Below, one piece after another: positions 47,451 to 58,221 of a stretch of 64,000 nucleotides of DNA. Below the pieces are notes generated by a model. The model saw only the letters and a program-made list of their open reading frames with translations, was not told the origin of the DNA and did no database searches. This stretch comes from Tridacna crocea (lineage: Eukaryota > Mollusca > Bivalvia > Cardiida > Cardiidae): assembly GCA_943736015.1 (NCBI GenBank), contig OX031062.1, positions 59,570,962 to 59,634,961 on the forward strand, read 5' to 3'. Position numbers and translations under genes: made by a program. Every line of letters begins with the position of its first letter. Position 1 is the first letter of the stretch.

Positions 47451-47602
47451 CAATGAATGAAAGGAGTGCTGCATAACAGAACTTTGAGACAGAACTGCCT
47501 TGTTAAACCATCTACTTTTCAATGCATTTAGACTGCTACACAACAACTTCCAATCTACCTGCATAGATTGGAATTCTTAAATAGGATTTTACATTTGGTT
47601 AC

Positions 47603-47831
47603 TTAACCCTTTCCCAAACGACAAACTTTTGGACTAGACCAAATTGAAAGCATTTGCAGACGACAATTCAACTCTTGCTGAAAAAATGATTTCTGTCTTT
47701 GATAGGGTAGAAAACATTGTAGGAAAAGGAGAAAATGCTGGTTACCAGCATTTTCTCCTTTTCCCACAATGTTTTCAAAAGGCTACTATTCCAGACCCGT
47801 AAAAACCAGGGATTGTTTGGGAAAGGGATAA
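47603..47831 (-). mobile_element. TTAA-MITE subfamily D
   Basis: TTAACCCTTTCCCAAACG to GTTTGGGAAAGGG. Near-identical to 53315-53543. Confidence 0.9.
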
Positions 47832-48152
47832 GTCTTGTAGTTCTTGATGAACAATGCAGAGTTTTAACAATCCTTTTGAAAAAGTGTTTGAAAACACAGT
47901 GAAAACTGGTAAAGGATTGACTCACACCTCCAGAAGGCAATTATCTTCTTCCTTGCAACAGATTGCATTTGTAAACATCATGGCAAAAAGAGAAATTTCC
48001 CATGAAAAACTTTTTCTCCTGTTTTACCACTATGTTTCCATTCATATTATTGCCATGTTTCCATTTGCATCAATGTATTTGCAGTATTTTTCATTTTTAT
48101 TAATCATTTCTTAAAATATTGCTTTGTCTCAGGAGGTTAAAGTTTAATATTT

Positions 48153-48527
48153 TACCCTTTACCAAACATTCATGTACTTTAACAACTCTGGTTGAAGAGG
48201 GCCTTTGAAAACGTTATGGTAATCACCAATTAAACTCAACTAAATTTGTCGCCTGCATTCAGTTTCATCGCATCCAAAATTCTGTCGTTTGGTATAGAGA
48301 GTGCTCCTTACTGGATGACAAAATTTCAAACTTGTCCAAACTGAAAGCAGTTGCATACAACAGAATTAATACAGTATGCCTCGAATGATTGGTACTGGCT
48401 TTGGCTTTGGAGGGTTAGATACATTGACAGAAAAGAAGAAAATACCAGTACTTTCTTCTTTGCCTCCTATGTTTTCAAAGGCTTTCTTAGGGTTGTTAAT
48501 TCTAGGGATTGCATAGTAAAGGAATAA
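48153..48527. repeat. Decayed TTAA-MITE plus fragment and minus copy
   Basis: 48153-48302 lacks the palindrome. 48303-48527 keeps TGGATGACAAAATTTC and GCATAGTAAAGG. Confidence 0.6.
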
Positions 48528-48954
48528 AGATTGAAGGGTACATTATATCCAGAATTACTAGAAGACTGTTTTTGTGTGTAAAAATTAGTCATCAAAAGAA
48601 TTTCATTCTGTGCAGAGGGAAAATAGGAAGTTTAGTAGAACTTTCCCCAGAATACAAGACATGTTTTTGTTGCCTGGCAACTGTGTAAAATTATGTAACA
48701 GTTCTATACAAATACAGTGTAGATATAGACAAGCCACATGGAATAAAACTTTGTATTTACCATGAACAAAATCAGCATCAGAAAACCAGGAATATTTCAC
48801 TTTCTGTGAAAACTCATTAGTTTTTGTGTGCTTTTGAATGGACAGACAAGGACTGCAGTGCAGTGTGGTGGCAAGGAATTTATCTATAAAAAAGGAGAAA
48901 AAGGATATATACATTTAAATGGATTGAATGTATCTAATACTTGACTTATTGTGT
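48528..48954. other. Unassigned downstream DNA, possibly distal Nrg 3' UTR
   Basis: AATAAA occurs at 48742-48747 and just upstream at 48523-48528. No coding pattern. Confidence 0.35.
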
Positions 48955-49183
48955 TTAACCCATTACCACACAATCCCTACTTTTGACGCCTCTGAGAAAG
49001 AAGCCTTTTGAAAACACTGTGGGAAAAGGAGAAAATGCTGGTAACCAGCATTTTCTCCTTTTCCCACAGTGTTTTCTACCCTTCCCAGAACAAATTACAA
49101 TTTTTCAGTCACCATTATTTTGTCATCTGCAAATGCTTTCAATTTGGACCAGTCTAAAATTTTCTTGTGTGGTAAAGAGTTAA
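48955..49183 (+). mobile_element. TTAA-MITE A, complete
   Basis: Arms CACTGTGGG/CCCACAGTG; TTAACCCATTACC to GGTAAAGAGTTAA. Confidence 0.92.
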
Positions 49184-49252
49184 GTAGTGTTTAACCACAA
49201 AGGCAACTTGACTTATTGTGTTTAAGTAGTGTTTAACCACAAAGGCAATGAG
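49180..49252 (+). repeat. Short tandem duplication beside a TTAA-MITE
   Basis: AAGTAGTGTTTAACCACAAA occurs twice, about 42 bp apart. Confidence 0.75.
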
Positions 49253-49460
49253 AGAGCTCATCTCTTTAATACAGATTCAGTGAAAGGACACTGTAAAATT
49301 TGACTGGAATAGTTGTGTACTTTTAAGTCTGCTTCAAAGTATAAAATGCCGCATTCCTTGTTGTTGTTGTAACAATGTTGTTGTAACACGTAAAGCATTC
49401 CACCCAAGTTTTTGGGACAGTGCTTTTTCAGACTAGATGATAGATCTGGATCTAAGATGT

Positions 49461-49898
49461 TAACCTTTTTACCAGATAACAAAATTTTAGCCTTGTCCAA
49501 ATTGAAAGCTTTTGCAGACAACAAACTGGGTATGGCTGAAATGGTGCAATTTCTCTTTCACCCATTACCACACAATCCCTACTTTTGCGGCCATTGAGAA
49601 AGAAACCTTTTGAAAACACTGCAGGAAAAGGAGAAAATGCTGGTAACCAGCATTTTCTCCTTTTCCCAAAGTGTTTTCTACCCTTCCCGGAACAAATTTC
49701 AATTTTTCAATCACCTTTATTTTGTCATCTGCAATTGCTTTCAATTTGAACCTGTCTAAAATTTTGTTGTGTGGTAAAGAGTTAAAAGGGTAGAAGACGT
49801 GTGAAAAGGAGAGAATGTTGGTTACTAGCATTTTCTTTTTCTCCCACTGTGTTTTCAAAAGGCTTTTCCCAGGGTCGTTAAAAGTTGTCACTGAGTTA
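49461..49898 (-). mobile_element. TTAA-MITE A split by a nested copy
   Basis: The left part runs TTAACCTTTTTACC to GGTGCAATTTCTC. After the insert, AAAGGGTAGAAGACG to CTGAGTTAA completes it. Confidence 0.82.
49557..49785 (+). mobile_element. Nested TTAA-MITE A
   Basis: TTCACCCATTACC to GGTAAAGAGTTAA inside the preceding copy. Confidence 0.87.
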
Positions 49899-49916
49899 AA
49901 ACTGTTTTGCTTTCAG

Positions 49917-49978
49917 TGAAAGACTTGAATCTTCTCTATCCGGAAAACAGACCAAAGCATCGTAATTTCAAGACCTGA
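49917..49978 (+). CDS. Possible alternative last exon of Nrg
   Basis: Acceptor TTTTGCTTTCAG is followed by 62 nt that, joined to the phase-1 donor of exon 24, read VKDLNLLYPENRPKHRNFKT then TGA. Using it would change FIGQY to FIVKD and remove the PDZ-type end. The pyrimidine tract follows the end of a minus-strand TTAA-MITE. It may instead be chance within 3' flanking DNA; no transcript evidence is available. Confidence 0.3.
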
Positions 49979-50024
49979 AAGGATGTGCATGTGACATCAA
50001 ATATTACTCTAAAGATGTTGTCTT

Positions 50025-50150
50025 TTAATGGGTAAAAAACACTGTTGAAAAAAGGGGAAATCTTTTTCTTCTTTTCTCTCGTCCTTTTCAAAGTTGTTCT
50101 TCATTTGGAACATTAGAACATCACATCATTTTTTAAAGAGTCAGACTCAA
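50025..50150 (-). repeat. Decayed TTAA-MITE
   Basis: GGGTAAAAAACACTGTTG to CACATCATTTTTTAAAGAG. Confidence 0.5.
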
Positions 50151-50296
50151 TGTTGCATATTTCTGTTTCTTGAGGATACTTTTTCAAGTTCTCAAGCCAC
50201 AAATGTTTTGTTTCCAAGTGGTAATGAGATTTTTGGAGCTTGGTTCTGAACAATCATGCTTTTAAACCTTAGGCTGCATGACAAACTAACCTTATG

Positions 50297-50361
50297 CGGA
50301 CAGTGAAGTTCAAGAACAGACTGCACACAACGTGCAGTCTGTTCTTGAACTACACTGTCCG
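50297..50361. repeat. Hairpin with about 30-bp arms
   Basis: CGGACAGTGAAGTTCAAGAA through ACTGCAC, a short loop ACAACGT, then the complement with one mismatch. A half-site relative is at 53170-53216. Confidence 0.78.
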
Positions 50362-50504
50362 ATATAGTGATATTTTCCCCCCAAAAATTTTGATATAGCA
50401 AAAAATTTGGGTTTTAAGATCAACCTGAAAGTTTTATGTCATAGTTATATTGCAGGATGAGGTTTAAATTTTGTGTAAATGAACATAGGCATAGCTTCAG
50501 ATAA

Positions 50505-50690
50505 GAGGGAGTGATGGCATTCTAAATTTGTTATTTCTCTTCCAAACCTTATGTTTTGAGTACTCATTAGAATCGTCTCGATAAGACAATTCTAATGAGT
50601 ACCCATAACATAAGGTTTAACGGAGAATAATTAATATTTTTAATTTTGAAATCAAAATCACTCTGTCTATCTGGGGCTCTGATATTAGGT
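50505..50690. mobile_element. Hairpin MITE (ACTCATTAGAATC family), copy 2
   Basis: Palindrome 50544-50618 with the same flanks as the copy nested at 9122. Confidence 0.78.
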
Positions 50691-50899
50691 TTAACCAATT
50701 GTAGTATAGCCTGTAAATAGTTGCTTTCATGTAAATTTACATGTGTGTGGTTGTGTTTGCGTATAAATCTGTACTGAAATCTGTATTTTTGCCCAGCGGA
50801 CTATGTGCAATATATAATATGTGTTTACTGGTCATGTTAAAGTGTTACCCTGCCTGGAATACAGCATGAACTCATCCTGATAAATCAGAGAGCCAGTAC

Positions 50900-50996
50900 A
50901 ATCTGGAAAAAAAAGCTTTTGAAATTAATGTGGAAAAAACAGAAAATGATGGTAACCAGCATGTTCTCTTTTACCCACAATTTTTTACAAAACTTG
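50900..50996 (+). repeat. Decayed TTAA-MITE palindrome
   Basis: GCTTTTGAAATTAATGTGG to TTTACCCACAATTTTTTAC. Confidence 0.55.
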
Positions 50997-51068
50997 TTAA
51001 ATCAAGGCCAATAAAAACAGAACACTGTTTTAGAATGGGTTCACTTTGTATTCTGAGGGGTAAAACTT

Positions 51069-51286
51069 TTAACCCTTTACCAAACAATCCCTGGTTTTCA
51101 CGACCCTGAAATAGAATGCTTTTGAAAACATTGTGGGCAAAAGAGAAAATGCTGGTAACCTTTTTCCCACAATGTTTTCTACCCTGCTGGAAACAAAGTT
51201 CAATTTTTGAGTCACATTTATTTTGGCATCTGCAAGTGCTTTCAGTTTGGACCAGTCTAAACTTTAGTTGTTTGGTAAAGAGTTCA
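51069..51286 (+). mobile_element. TTAA-MITE A with right palindrome arm mostly deleted
   Basis: GCTGGTAACC is followed directly by TTTTTCCCACAATG. Confidence 0.82.
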
Positions 51287-51365
51287 CAGAATATTGTGGC
51301 TTTAATTGTCATTTTAAAGTATTCTAAGTGCTCCATCATTTATCTAATCAGATCCTTATACAATT

Positions 51366-51595
51366 TTTTACCCGTTTACCACACATTCCTGTGTTGGTAC
51401 AACCCTCAGGAAAACAGTTTTTGAAACCTTTTTTGGAAAATGAGAAAATGCTGGTAAGCTGCTTTTTTTCTTTTACCACACTCTTTTCCATCCTTTCAAT
51501 GACAAATTTAAACTTGCACCAGATTTATTTTGTTGCCATTAAATGCTCTCACTTTGGACAAGTCTCCACTTTTATCCTGTGCTTAAGAGTTACTG
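51366..51595 (+). mobile_element. TTAA-MITE A, degenerate
   Basis: TTTACCCGTTTACC to TGCTTAAGAGTTAC. Confidence 0.65.
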
Positions 51596-51632
51596 CAGCC
51601 TTTTGTTTCCTGTACTACTTCATTACCATCTT

Positions 51633-52046
51633 CGCGATCCAAGGTTACAATCACTACGTGGATCTTACCTTGGCTGATTGAGCCCAATTTCGAGATTCCT
51701 GCGATGCACCCTCTATTGAATACTGGTTATTACCCCCCTTTAGATCATATTTCTAAAAGCCAATGAAATACCATTTTACAAACCGCTTACGAATACACAT
51801 GAAGCGATAAGCAGACATCCACGTGGGTTGCCATGCTCACCTTCTATTCGAAAGGTAGCAATCTTGTTCTGAATAGAAGGTAGCGATCTTGTTCTATTTT
51901 TATCAAAGATGAAATGCTACGACCGATTTCATTCGTTGCAGCTAGAGCTGGCTGCATCCAATGAAAAAGCATATCGGGGGAATGTAAAAATCAAGCTTGA
52001 TCTGCCAAGGGTAGATTAGCGTAGTGAATCGTCAGCCTTGGCTTGT
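51633..52046. mobile_element. AGCCAAG/CTTGGCT element, copy 2
   Basis: Shares ACGTGGATCTTACCTTGGC and GCGATAAGCAGACATCCACG with 23054-23412; it has a local duplication of GGTAGC(A/G)ATCTTGTTCT. Confidence 0.75.
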
Positions 52047-52183
52047 GAAGATGCTTCATTTCCTATCATGCATACCATATGACTACAGCTGTAGATGCAC
52101 CATAAAACATCATTCATATTGTTCAGTCAGTCATTGATTCATTCATTGTGTTAGATTTATTTATTAATGTACAACTCTATTGA

Positions 52184-52411
52184 TCAACCCTTTCCCAAAC
52201 AACAAATTTTGGACTCTTCTAAACTGAAAGAGCTTGCAGACGACAATTTTAGATCTTGAGAAAATGGCAGAAAGTTCTCAAAAAGAGTAAAAAACACTGT
52301 GGGAAAAGGAGAAATTGCTCGTTATGAGCAATTTCTCCTTTTCCCACAGTGTTTTCAAAAGACTTTTACTGCAGACACGTAAAACCCAGGGCTTGTCTGG
52401 GAAAGGGTTAA
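52184..52411 (-). mobile_element. TTAA-MITE subfamily C
   Basis: TCAACCCTTTCCC to GGGAAAGGGTTAA. Confidence 0.88.
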
Positions 52412-52517
52412 TGTAAGTATTTCAAACCAAAAGCATCAAAACAAAACAGATATAATTACATGTATCTTTCATTTCCTTGCTCTTTCGATGCAACCACTCC
52501 TTAATTTTCTCCATTTA

Positions 52518-52671
52518 GGGCCCGCATTCACCAACTATTCAAGAAAATATTTTTAGTCTTGTTCTCCAAGGTTTTCTAAATTTGTAAGTAATACAGCTTC
52601 TGATTGGCTAAACTGAATTGTTTTAGACAATAAGAAGTTGTGTTACTTACAAAGTAGTTGAATATGGGCCC
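52518..52671. mobile_element. MITE with GGGCCC ends
   Basis: GGGCCCGCATTCACCAAC and its near complement GTTGAATATGGGCCC; about 150 bp with TACTTACAA inner repeats. Confidence 0.7.
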
Positions 52672-52774
52672 TGCAGAACTTGCTGAACTATGTATAGTTT
52701 TTGAAAATTACATATTGTGTTTCCATTGTATATATCATTTGAGCCATTGTTGAAAAAAAAAAATGGCTGCAGGA

Positions 52775-53140
52775 GCATGAAACGCTAGGAAAAACATGGG
52801 AAAAGGCGAACTCTGTATGACACAATTGCTTCTTTTCCCACAATGTTTTCTGTTCTTTTGAAGATGCAATATATACAGTGGGCAGTTCACTTTGGTAGGC
52901 TTAGAAATACCATGAATATGTACATATTATACCTGAAATAAACTAATTGGTTAACTTGCAGCAAAAACTGTTCTAACTGTGTCCAAAATGACAAATTTTA
53001 GACTCTCCCTAATTGATAGCATCTGCAAATGACAAATGTGAAGGTGGTAGAACTGAGCCAAGGTTGACAAGGTTGGAAAGATGGTGAGGAAAGGGGAAGT
53101 GCTGGTAATGGCACCTTTTTGCACCCTGTGTCACATTAAC
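52775..53140. repeat. Two decayed TTAA-MITE remnants
   Basis: 52775-52870 holds CATGGGAAAAGGCG and CCCACAATGTTTTCTG. 52985-53140 holds CCAAAATGACAAATTTTAGAC. Confidence 0.5.
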
Positions 53141-53314
53141 ACCAAAGCTGCTAAGCGCAACTTACTGACCTTTTGCGGACAGAACATGCAGTCTGATCTT
53201 GATCTACGCTGTCTGGAGAGATATTATTCCCAAAAATATACATTTGAAATAGCAATTTTTGGGTGTTTACTGTCAAATTGGAAATTCCATTTTAGTTATT
53301 TAGCAGGATAATTC

Positions 53315-53543
53315 TTAACCGTTTCCCAAACGACAAACTTTTGGACAAGACCAAATTGAAAGCATTTGCAGACGACAATTCAACTCTTGCTGAAAAGATT
53401 ATTTTTGTCTATGATAGGGTAGAAAACATTGTGGGAAAAGGAGAAAATGCTGGTTACCAGCATTTTCTCCTTTTCCCACAATGTTTTCAAAAGGCTACTA
53501 TTCCAGACCCGTAAAAGCCAGGGATTGTTTGGGAAAGGGTTAA
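53315..53543 (-). mobile_element. TTAA-MITE subfamily D
   Basis: TTAACCGTTTCCC to GGGAAAGGGTTAA. Confidence 0.9.
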
Positions 53544-53663
53544 ATTTTTCATCAGCAAAAGCTTCTGAAATGGACTTTGTGAATCCAAGATTGAACTGCA
53601 CAGATTGTACAGTCGGATCTAAACAAAACCTATCTTCAGCTTATCAACTGAAGATGTTCCTAG

Positions 53664-53745
53664 CCTGCAAAGGGTTTAACTCATTACCACCCAGCCTGCA
53701 AAGGGTTTAACTCATTACCACCCAGCCTGCAAAGGGTTTAACTCA
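53664..53745 (+). repeat. 31-bp triplication that includes a TTAA-MITE left tip
   Basis: AGCCTGCAAAGGGTTTAACT with CATTACCACCC repeats; the third unit runs into the MITE at 53738. Confidence 0.88.
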
Positions 53746-53929
53746 TTACCAAATGACAAAATTTTATGCTTGTCCAAATTGAAAGCATTTGCAGATGAAG
53801 GAACTGTAAATTTGAATTTTGTTTTGTGAAGGGTAGAAATGGTTACCAGCATTTTCTCCTTTTCCCACAATGTTTTCAAAAGGCTTTCTCTGGGTTGTTA
53901 AAAATCTGGATTGTGTGTTAAAGGGTTAA
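53738..53929 (-). mobile_element. TTAA-MITE A, left palindrome arm deleted
   Basis: GGGTAGAAATGGTTACCAGC shows the deletion; ends GTTAAAGGGTTAA. Confidence 0.85.
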
Positions 53930-54090
53930 GTAGTTCACACAGAGCCAAATCAATTCATCTCGCAAATCATGTGTTTCTGCTCCCCGAAAAGATTTGTTGG
54001 AGCATAGAGCCAACATGTCCATCAGTCTGTCCATAATTATATGCATCCTCAGTTTAGTTTATGGGCTATTTCGAAGCAACCACCAAATGA

Positions 54091-54319
54091 TTAACCCTTT
54101 ACCAAACAATCCCGACTTTTAACGACCCTAAGATAGAAGCCTCTTGAAAACATTGTGGGAAAAGGTGAAAATGCTAGTAACCAGCATTTTCTCCTTTTCC
54201 AACAATGTTTTCTACCCTTCCCAAACCAAATTTCAACTTTTCAACCACATTCATTTTGTCGTCTGCAAATGCTTTCAATTTGGACCAGTCTATTATTTTG
54301 TTGTTTAGTAAAAACTTAA
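54091..54319 (+). mobile_element. TTAA-MITE A, complete
   Basis: TTAACCCTTTACC to GTAAAAACTTAA. Confidence 0.9.
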
Positions 54320-54434
54320 ACAAAATCCATACTAAGCTTATGCATTTTTCGTCCACATGTTCTGCTTGATAAGTTTCCGGAGTTATAGCCCTGTGAAATT
54401 GTTGCTTGCTGTTATTGACATACCAACATTTAAA

Positions 54435-54702
54435 TTAACCCTTTACCACACAATGCTGACTTTATACAACCCTGGGAAAGATGCTTTTTGAAAACATTGT
54501 GGGAAAAGGAGAAAATGCTGGTTACCAGCATTTTCTCCTTTCCCACAATGTTTTCTTCCGTAACCAGCATTTTGTACTTTTCCCACAACGTTTTCTTCCC
54601 CGTCAAAGAAAAACTGCATCATTTTAGCCACAAAGAAATTGTCGTCTGCAAATGCTTTCAATTTGGACATGGCTCAAATTTTGTTGTCTGGTAGAGGGTT
54701 AA
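54435..54702 (+). mobile_element. TTAA-MITE A with duplicated right palindrome arm
   Basis: TTTCCCACAATGTTTTCTTCC is followed by a second ACCAGCATTTTGTACTTTTC and CCCACAACG. Confidence 0.85.
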
Positions 54703-55099
54703 ATAATAAGTCCTACTCTAACAGCAGATTTGAGGAGCATCACCTGTCTCCAACGCCTCTTGTTGTCATTTGCCTTAAATATAATGTAGAATTGTGTGGC
54801 ATCTGTTGGTAATTTTGTGTAATTGTGTGTACATGTTTGTAATTTTTTGGATCTTTTTTCCTATTTGTGCATTGATTTCACAGCATTTTGCTTTTGATAG
54901 CTTTTATTTTTAATTTTTACATTCCAAGTTCTTTTTTTGTTTTTCCGCTTTAAATCAATTTTGCTTTGTTTTAACTTTGAAATTGTAAATATACTGGTAG
55001 TGTAGATTTGTTTTCTGTCAGACTTATTTATTCTTCTCATGGCTGAGCCCATTGTACATTTTGTTTGCTCCATACCATAAAGCTTTGATGATCCTCTAC

Positions 55100-55328
55100 T
55101 TAACTCTTTACCAAATGACAAAATTTTAGACTGGTCCAAATTCAAAGCACTTGCAGACGACAAAATAAACATAACTCAAAAATTTAAATTTGTTTACAGC
55201 AGGGTAGAAAACATTGTGGGAAAAGGAGAAAATGCTGGTTACCAGCATTTTCTCCTTTTCCCACAATGTTTTCAAAAGGCTTTTATCTCAGGATCGTAAA
55301 AACCAGGGATTATTTGGTAAAGGGTTAA
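55100..55328 (-). mobile_element. TTAA-MITE A, complete
   Basis: TTAACTCTTTACC to GGTAAAGGGTTAA. Confidence 0.9.
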
Positions 55329-55344
55329 GGATTACATATTTCTA

Positions 55345-55513
55345 TAACCCAGAGTAAGAAGTTTTCAAAGACATTGTGGAAATAGTAGAAAATGCTGGTA
55401 GCCAGCGTTTTCTTTTTTTTTCCCAGAACATGTACTTGTCTTTGAAAAGACAAATCCAACCATGTAGTTCACTGACTGCCAATGTCTAAAATTATTTGAT
55501 TGGCAAAGAGTTA
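55345..55513 (+). repeat. Decayed TTAA-MITE
   Basis: ACATTGTGGAAATAGTAG to GGCAAAGAGTTAA. Confidence 0.6.
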
Positions 55514-55865
55514 AGGTATTATCACTCTGCCTTCTGGTCTGCAAGTGTGATGGAGAAATACTTGAAGGAAAGGATAGTACCTTTTTTTTTTGTGGGAAAT
55601 GGAGGTATACATGGATCCATGGCTATAAGATAAACTGACTTCCTTGGTTACTGTTGCGATAGGCTCCCAAACAAATGCGGTTTACACATATACAGTATAG
55701 CAGATACACTACTTGAAATTTGCTCTTAATACTGTTCCTATAAGTAAAATAATGAAAAAAATATATCCACTACATTTGTTCAGAGTGGTGATTGAACTGA
55801 TTTGCCCAAAAATTGCACACAAATACAAATTTTAGGGGCTACGGACAGTGACTATTTAATTGTTT
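55514..55865. other. Unassigned intergenic DNA
   Basis: Nothing recognised. Confidence 0.4.
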
Positions 55866-55952
55866 TAACTCTATACCACACAATCCCGACTTTTAACGAC
55901 CCTGAAAAAGAAAGCTTTTAAAATATTGTGGGAAAAGGAGAAAATGCTGGTA
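55866..55952 (+). repeat. TTAA-MITE truncated exactly at the palindrome centre
   Basis: The left half ends at GAAAATGCTGGTAA; unrelated DNA follows. Confidence 0.75.
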
Positions 55953-56331
55953 AATGAGTGAGTTGCTCATGTGAAAATAGACCGTGTTTCGTGTTGGTGT
56001 TGACCTGGGCTGTGTTAAATCTCTAATTTCTCTCATTGTCTGATGGTTTTAGACTACTAGGTTTTTATGAATGAAAATCACAAGAGCTTTGGGAGTAAAA
56101 AGATGATTTTTTTTGTATTTTCGTTAAATTTTTGTCCCAAAATCTGAAAGGCCACCTTTGATTGTCATTATCATCATGGGTAGACAGTGACAGTTGATTG
56201 TTTCATCTTATGATAAACCGCAAGATGGTCAGCTGGATTAGTGCCACTGTTTGATTTGCAACAACAGTATACCAACACTCTCTTAGATGTGCTTATTCAT
56301 TTCAATATGGCATAGTCAAGTTTTGATTTAA
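55953..56331. other. Unassigned intergenic DNA
   Basis: Nothing recognised. Confidence 0.4.
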
Positions 56332-56720
56332 TTAAATCTTTACCAAACAACAAAATTGTAGACTTGTCCAAATTGAAAGCACTTGCAAATGAAGAAAATG
56401 TTGGTTACCAGCATTTTCTTCTTTTCCCACAATATTTTCAAAAGGCTTCTTTCTCAGGGTCGTTAAAGTCGGGATTGTGTAGTAAAGAGTTAAACTTATA
56501 CCAAACAACAAAATTTTGCATTCAAGCAAATTGAAAGCATTTGCAGACAACAAAATAAATGTAGCTCAAAAGATGATTTTTGTCTTTTTGATAGGGTAGA
56601 AAACATTATGGGTAAAGGAGAAAATGCTGGTTACTAGCATTTTCTCTTTTTTCCATAATGTTTTCAAAAGGCTTCTTCCTCAAGGTTGTTAAAATTCAGC
56701 ATTGTGTGATAAAGAGTTAA
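56332..56720 (-). mobile_element. Two minus TTAA-MITE A copies sharing TTAA
   Basis: 56332-56493 has an internal deletion of about 70 bp. 56490-56720 is complete, with arms CATTATGGG/CCATAATG. Confidence 0.85.
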
Positions 56721-56935
56721 TTAAGCTGAACCTACCCAGTTTAAAACTTAGATGTTGCATAATTTAAATCTACTTTCAATAAGGAATTCAAGCAGGTGTC
56801 CTCAAAAGATTTATTAAACACTGCATTGGTCAGAATTTCAATTTAAGTCACAGACAGTTTAAATCCAAGATTAATGTCTGCTATTCGCAATATGGTCTAT
56901 AAATACACCTTCAGCATATTTTTCAAGCACCAAGC

Positions 56936-57165
56936 TTAGCCCTTTCCCAAACGGCAAATTTTGGATCAGACCAAATCAAAAGCATTTTGCAGATGACAAA
57001 TTTACAGTTGCTAAAAAATATACTTTTTCTATATGATAGGGTAAAAAACATTGTGGGAAAAGGAGAAAATGCTGGTAACCAGCATTTTCTCCTTTTCCCA
57101 CAATGTTTTCAAAAGGCTTCTATTTCTGAGCCGTTAAAACCAGGGATTGTTTGGTAAAGGGTTAA
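56936..57165 (-). mobile_element. TTAA-MITE A/D hybrid
   Basis: CCCTTTCCCAAACGGC left (D type); GTTTGGTAAAGGGTTAA right (A type). Confidence 0.85.
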
Positions 57166-58221
57166 AGGATAATGACAAAATGAAATTAATGACAGTTATC
57201 ATTATGATAAGTTGTGCAGATATTAGTTAACACAGATGTTTTTTACATTTTAATCCACTGTAGCATACAGCATTTTACATATCGTTCCAAGTTATACCTA
57301 GCACTGATTATTCCATAATGTAGCATTGATCAAAACTCTTTCCACAGATGCCATTGTCAATTTTAATGCTAACTTTTTAGCTCTACATATATCTCACATC
57401 ACAGGCATACATTGGCAAATTACAACTTTTAGCCTTTTTCCGTTATTTATGAACTTTTTAAACACAAAATAAACAGTAATGATTGCATATCTCCAACATA
57501 AACAGTCATTAAATTGGGAGCCAAAATAGGGGCCAGCACCAATCCTTTTCAGGCAAAAAAATTTGATGACCTGATTGGTCAAATATCGATTTCCAAGGAT
57601 CCATGTATTGACTGTAACAAGCAACAACTCCTTTTCCCACAAAACTTTTAAAAGCTGACATCTGCAGGGATAAACTTCTTTCAGTTCATAACTTGTTTAT
57701 AATTCTTTTTTGTCTTGCCCCTCAATTGTTGTATGTTACATACTCATACTCTTTTTTGTTGTCATAATTCTAATTTGAAGTTGTGTTTTACTCTCATTTA
57801 TATTATAATTATTAGAATATTATTAGAACATTAATTATATTTCAAGACTAAATGAATTAAAAATGATTTCAAAGAAGGAAAGTGTTGTTTTTTTGTTTGA
57901 AAGAATGGCCATATTTACCCATTGTCTTGCTTACTGCAAAATTTAAACTTTCCCATCTTGCAAGCAATCATTTTGCAGATGCAATCAATAGTGCGTTTAA
58001 CATGGGCTGTTTGATAAATTCAAGAAATATTTTTTATTTAAACCATGTTTCTTGATATTTTAGGCAAAGAATTTGCCTGTGATAGCATGAACATGTTGTA
58101 AACTTCTATGTAGTGGCCAGGCTCAAACTTTCTCACAATTCTAAACATGTCATTTTGTGTAAAACAACATTCACAAATGTGTAAAGTGCTGCTAACTGTA
58201 CAATCAGTCAAATAGCAACAT
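57166..58221. other. Unassigned intergenic DNA, about 1 kb without TTAA-MITE
   Basis: The longest TTAA-MITE-free stretch in the second half. AT-rich; only a short CTCCTTTTCCCACAA scrap at 57629. No gene seen. Confidence 0.4.
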
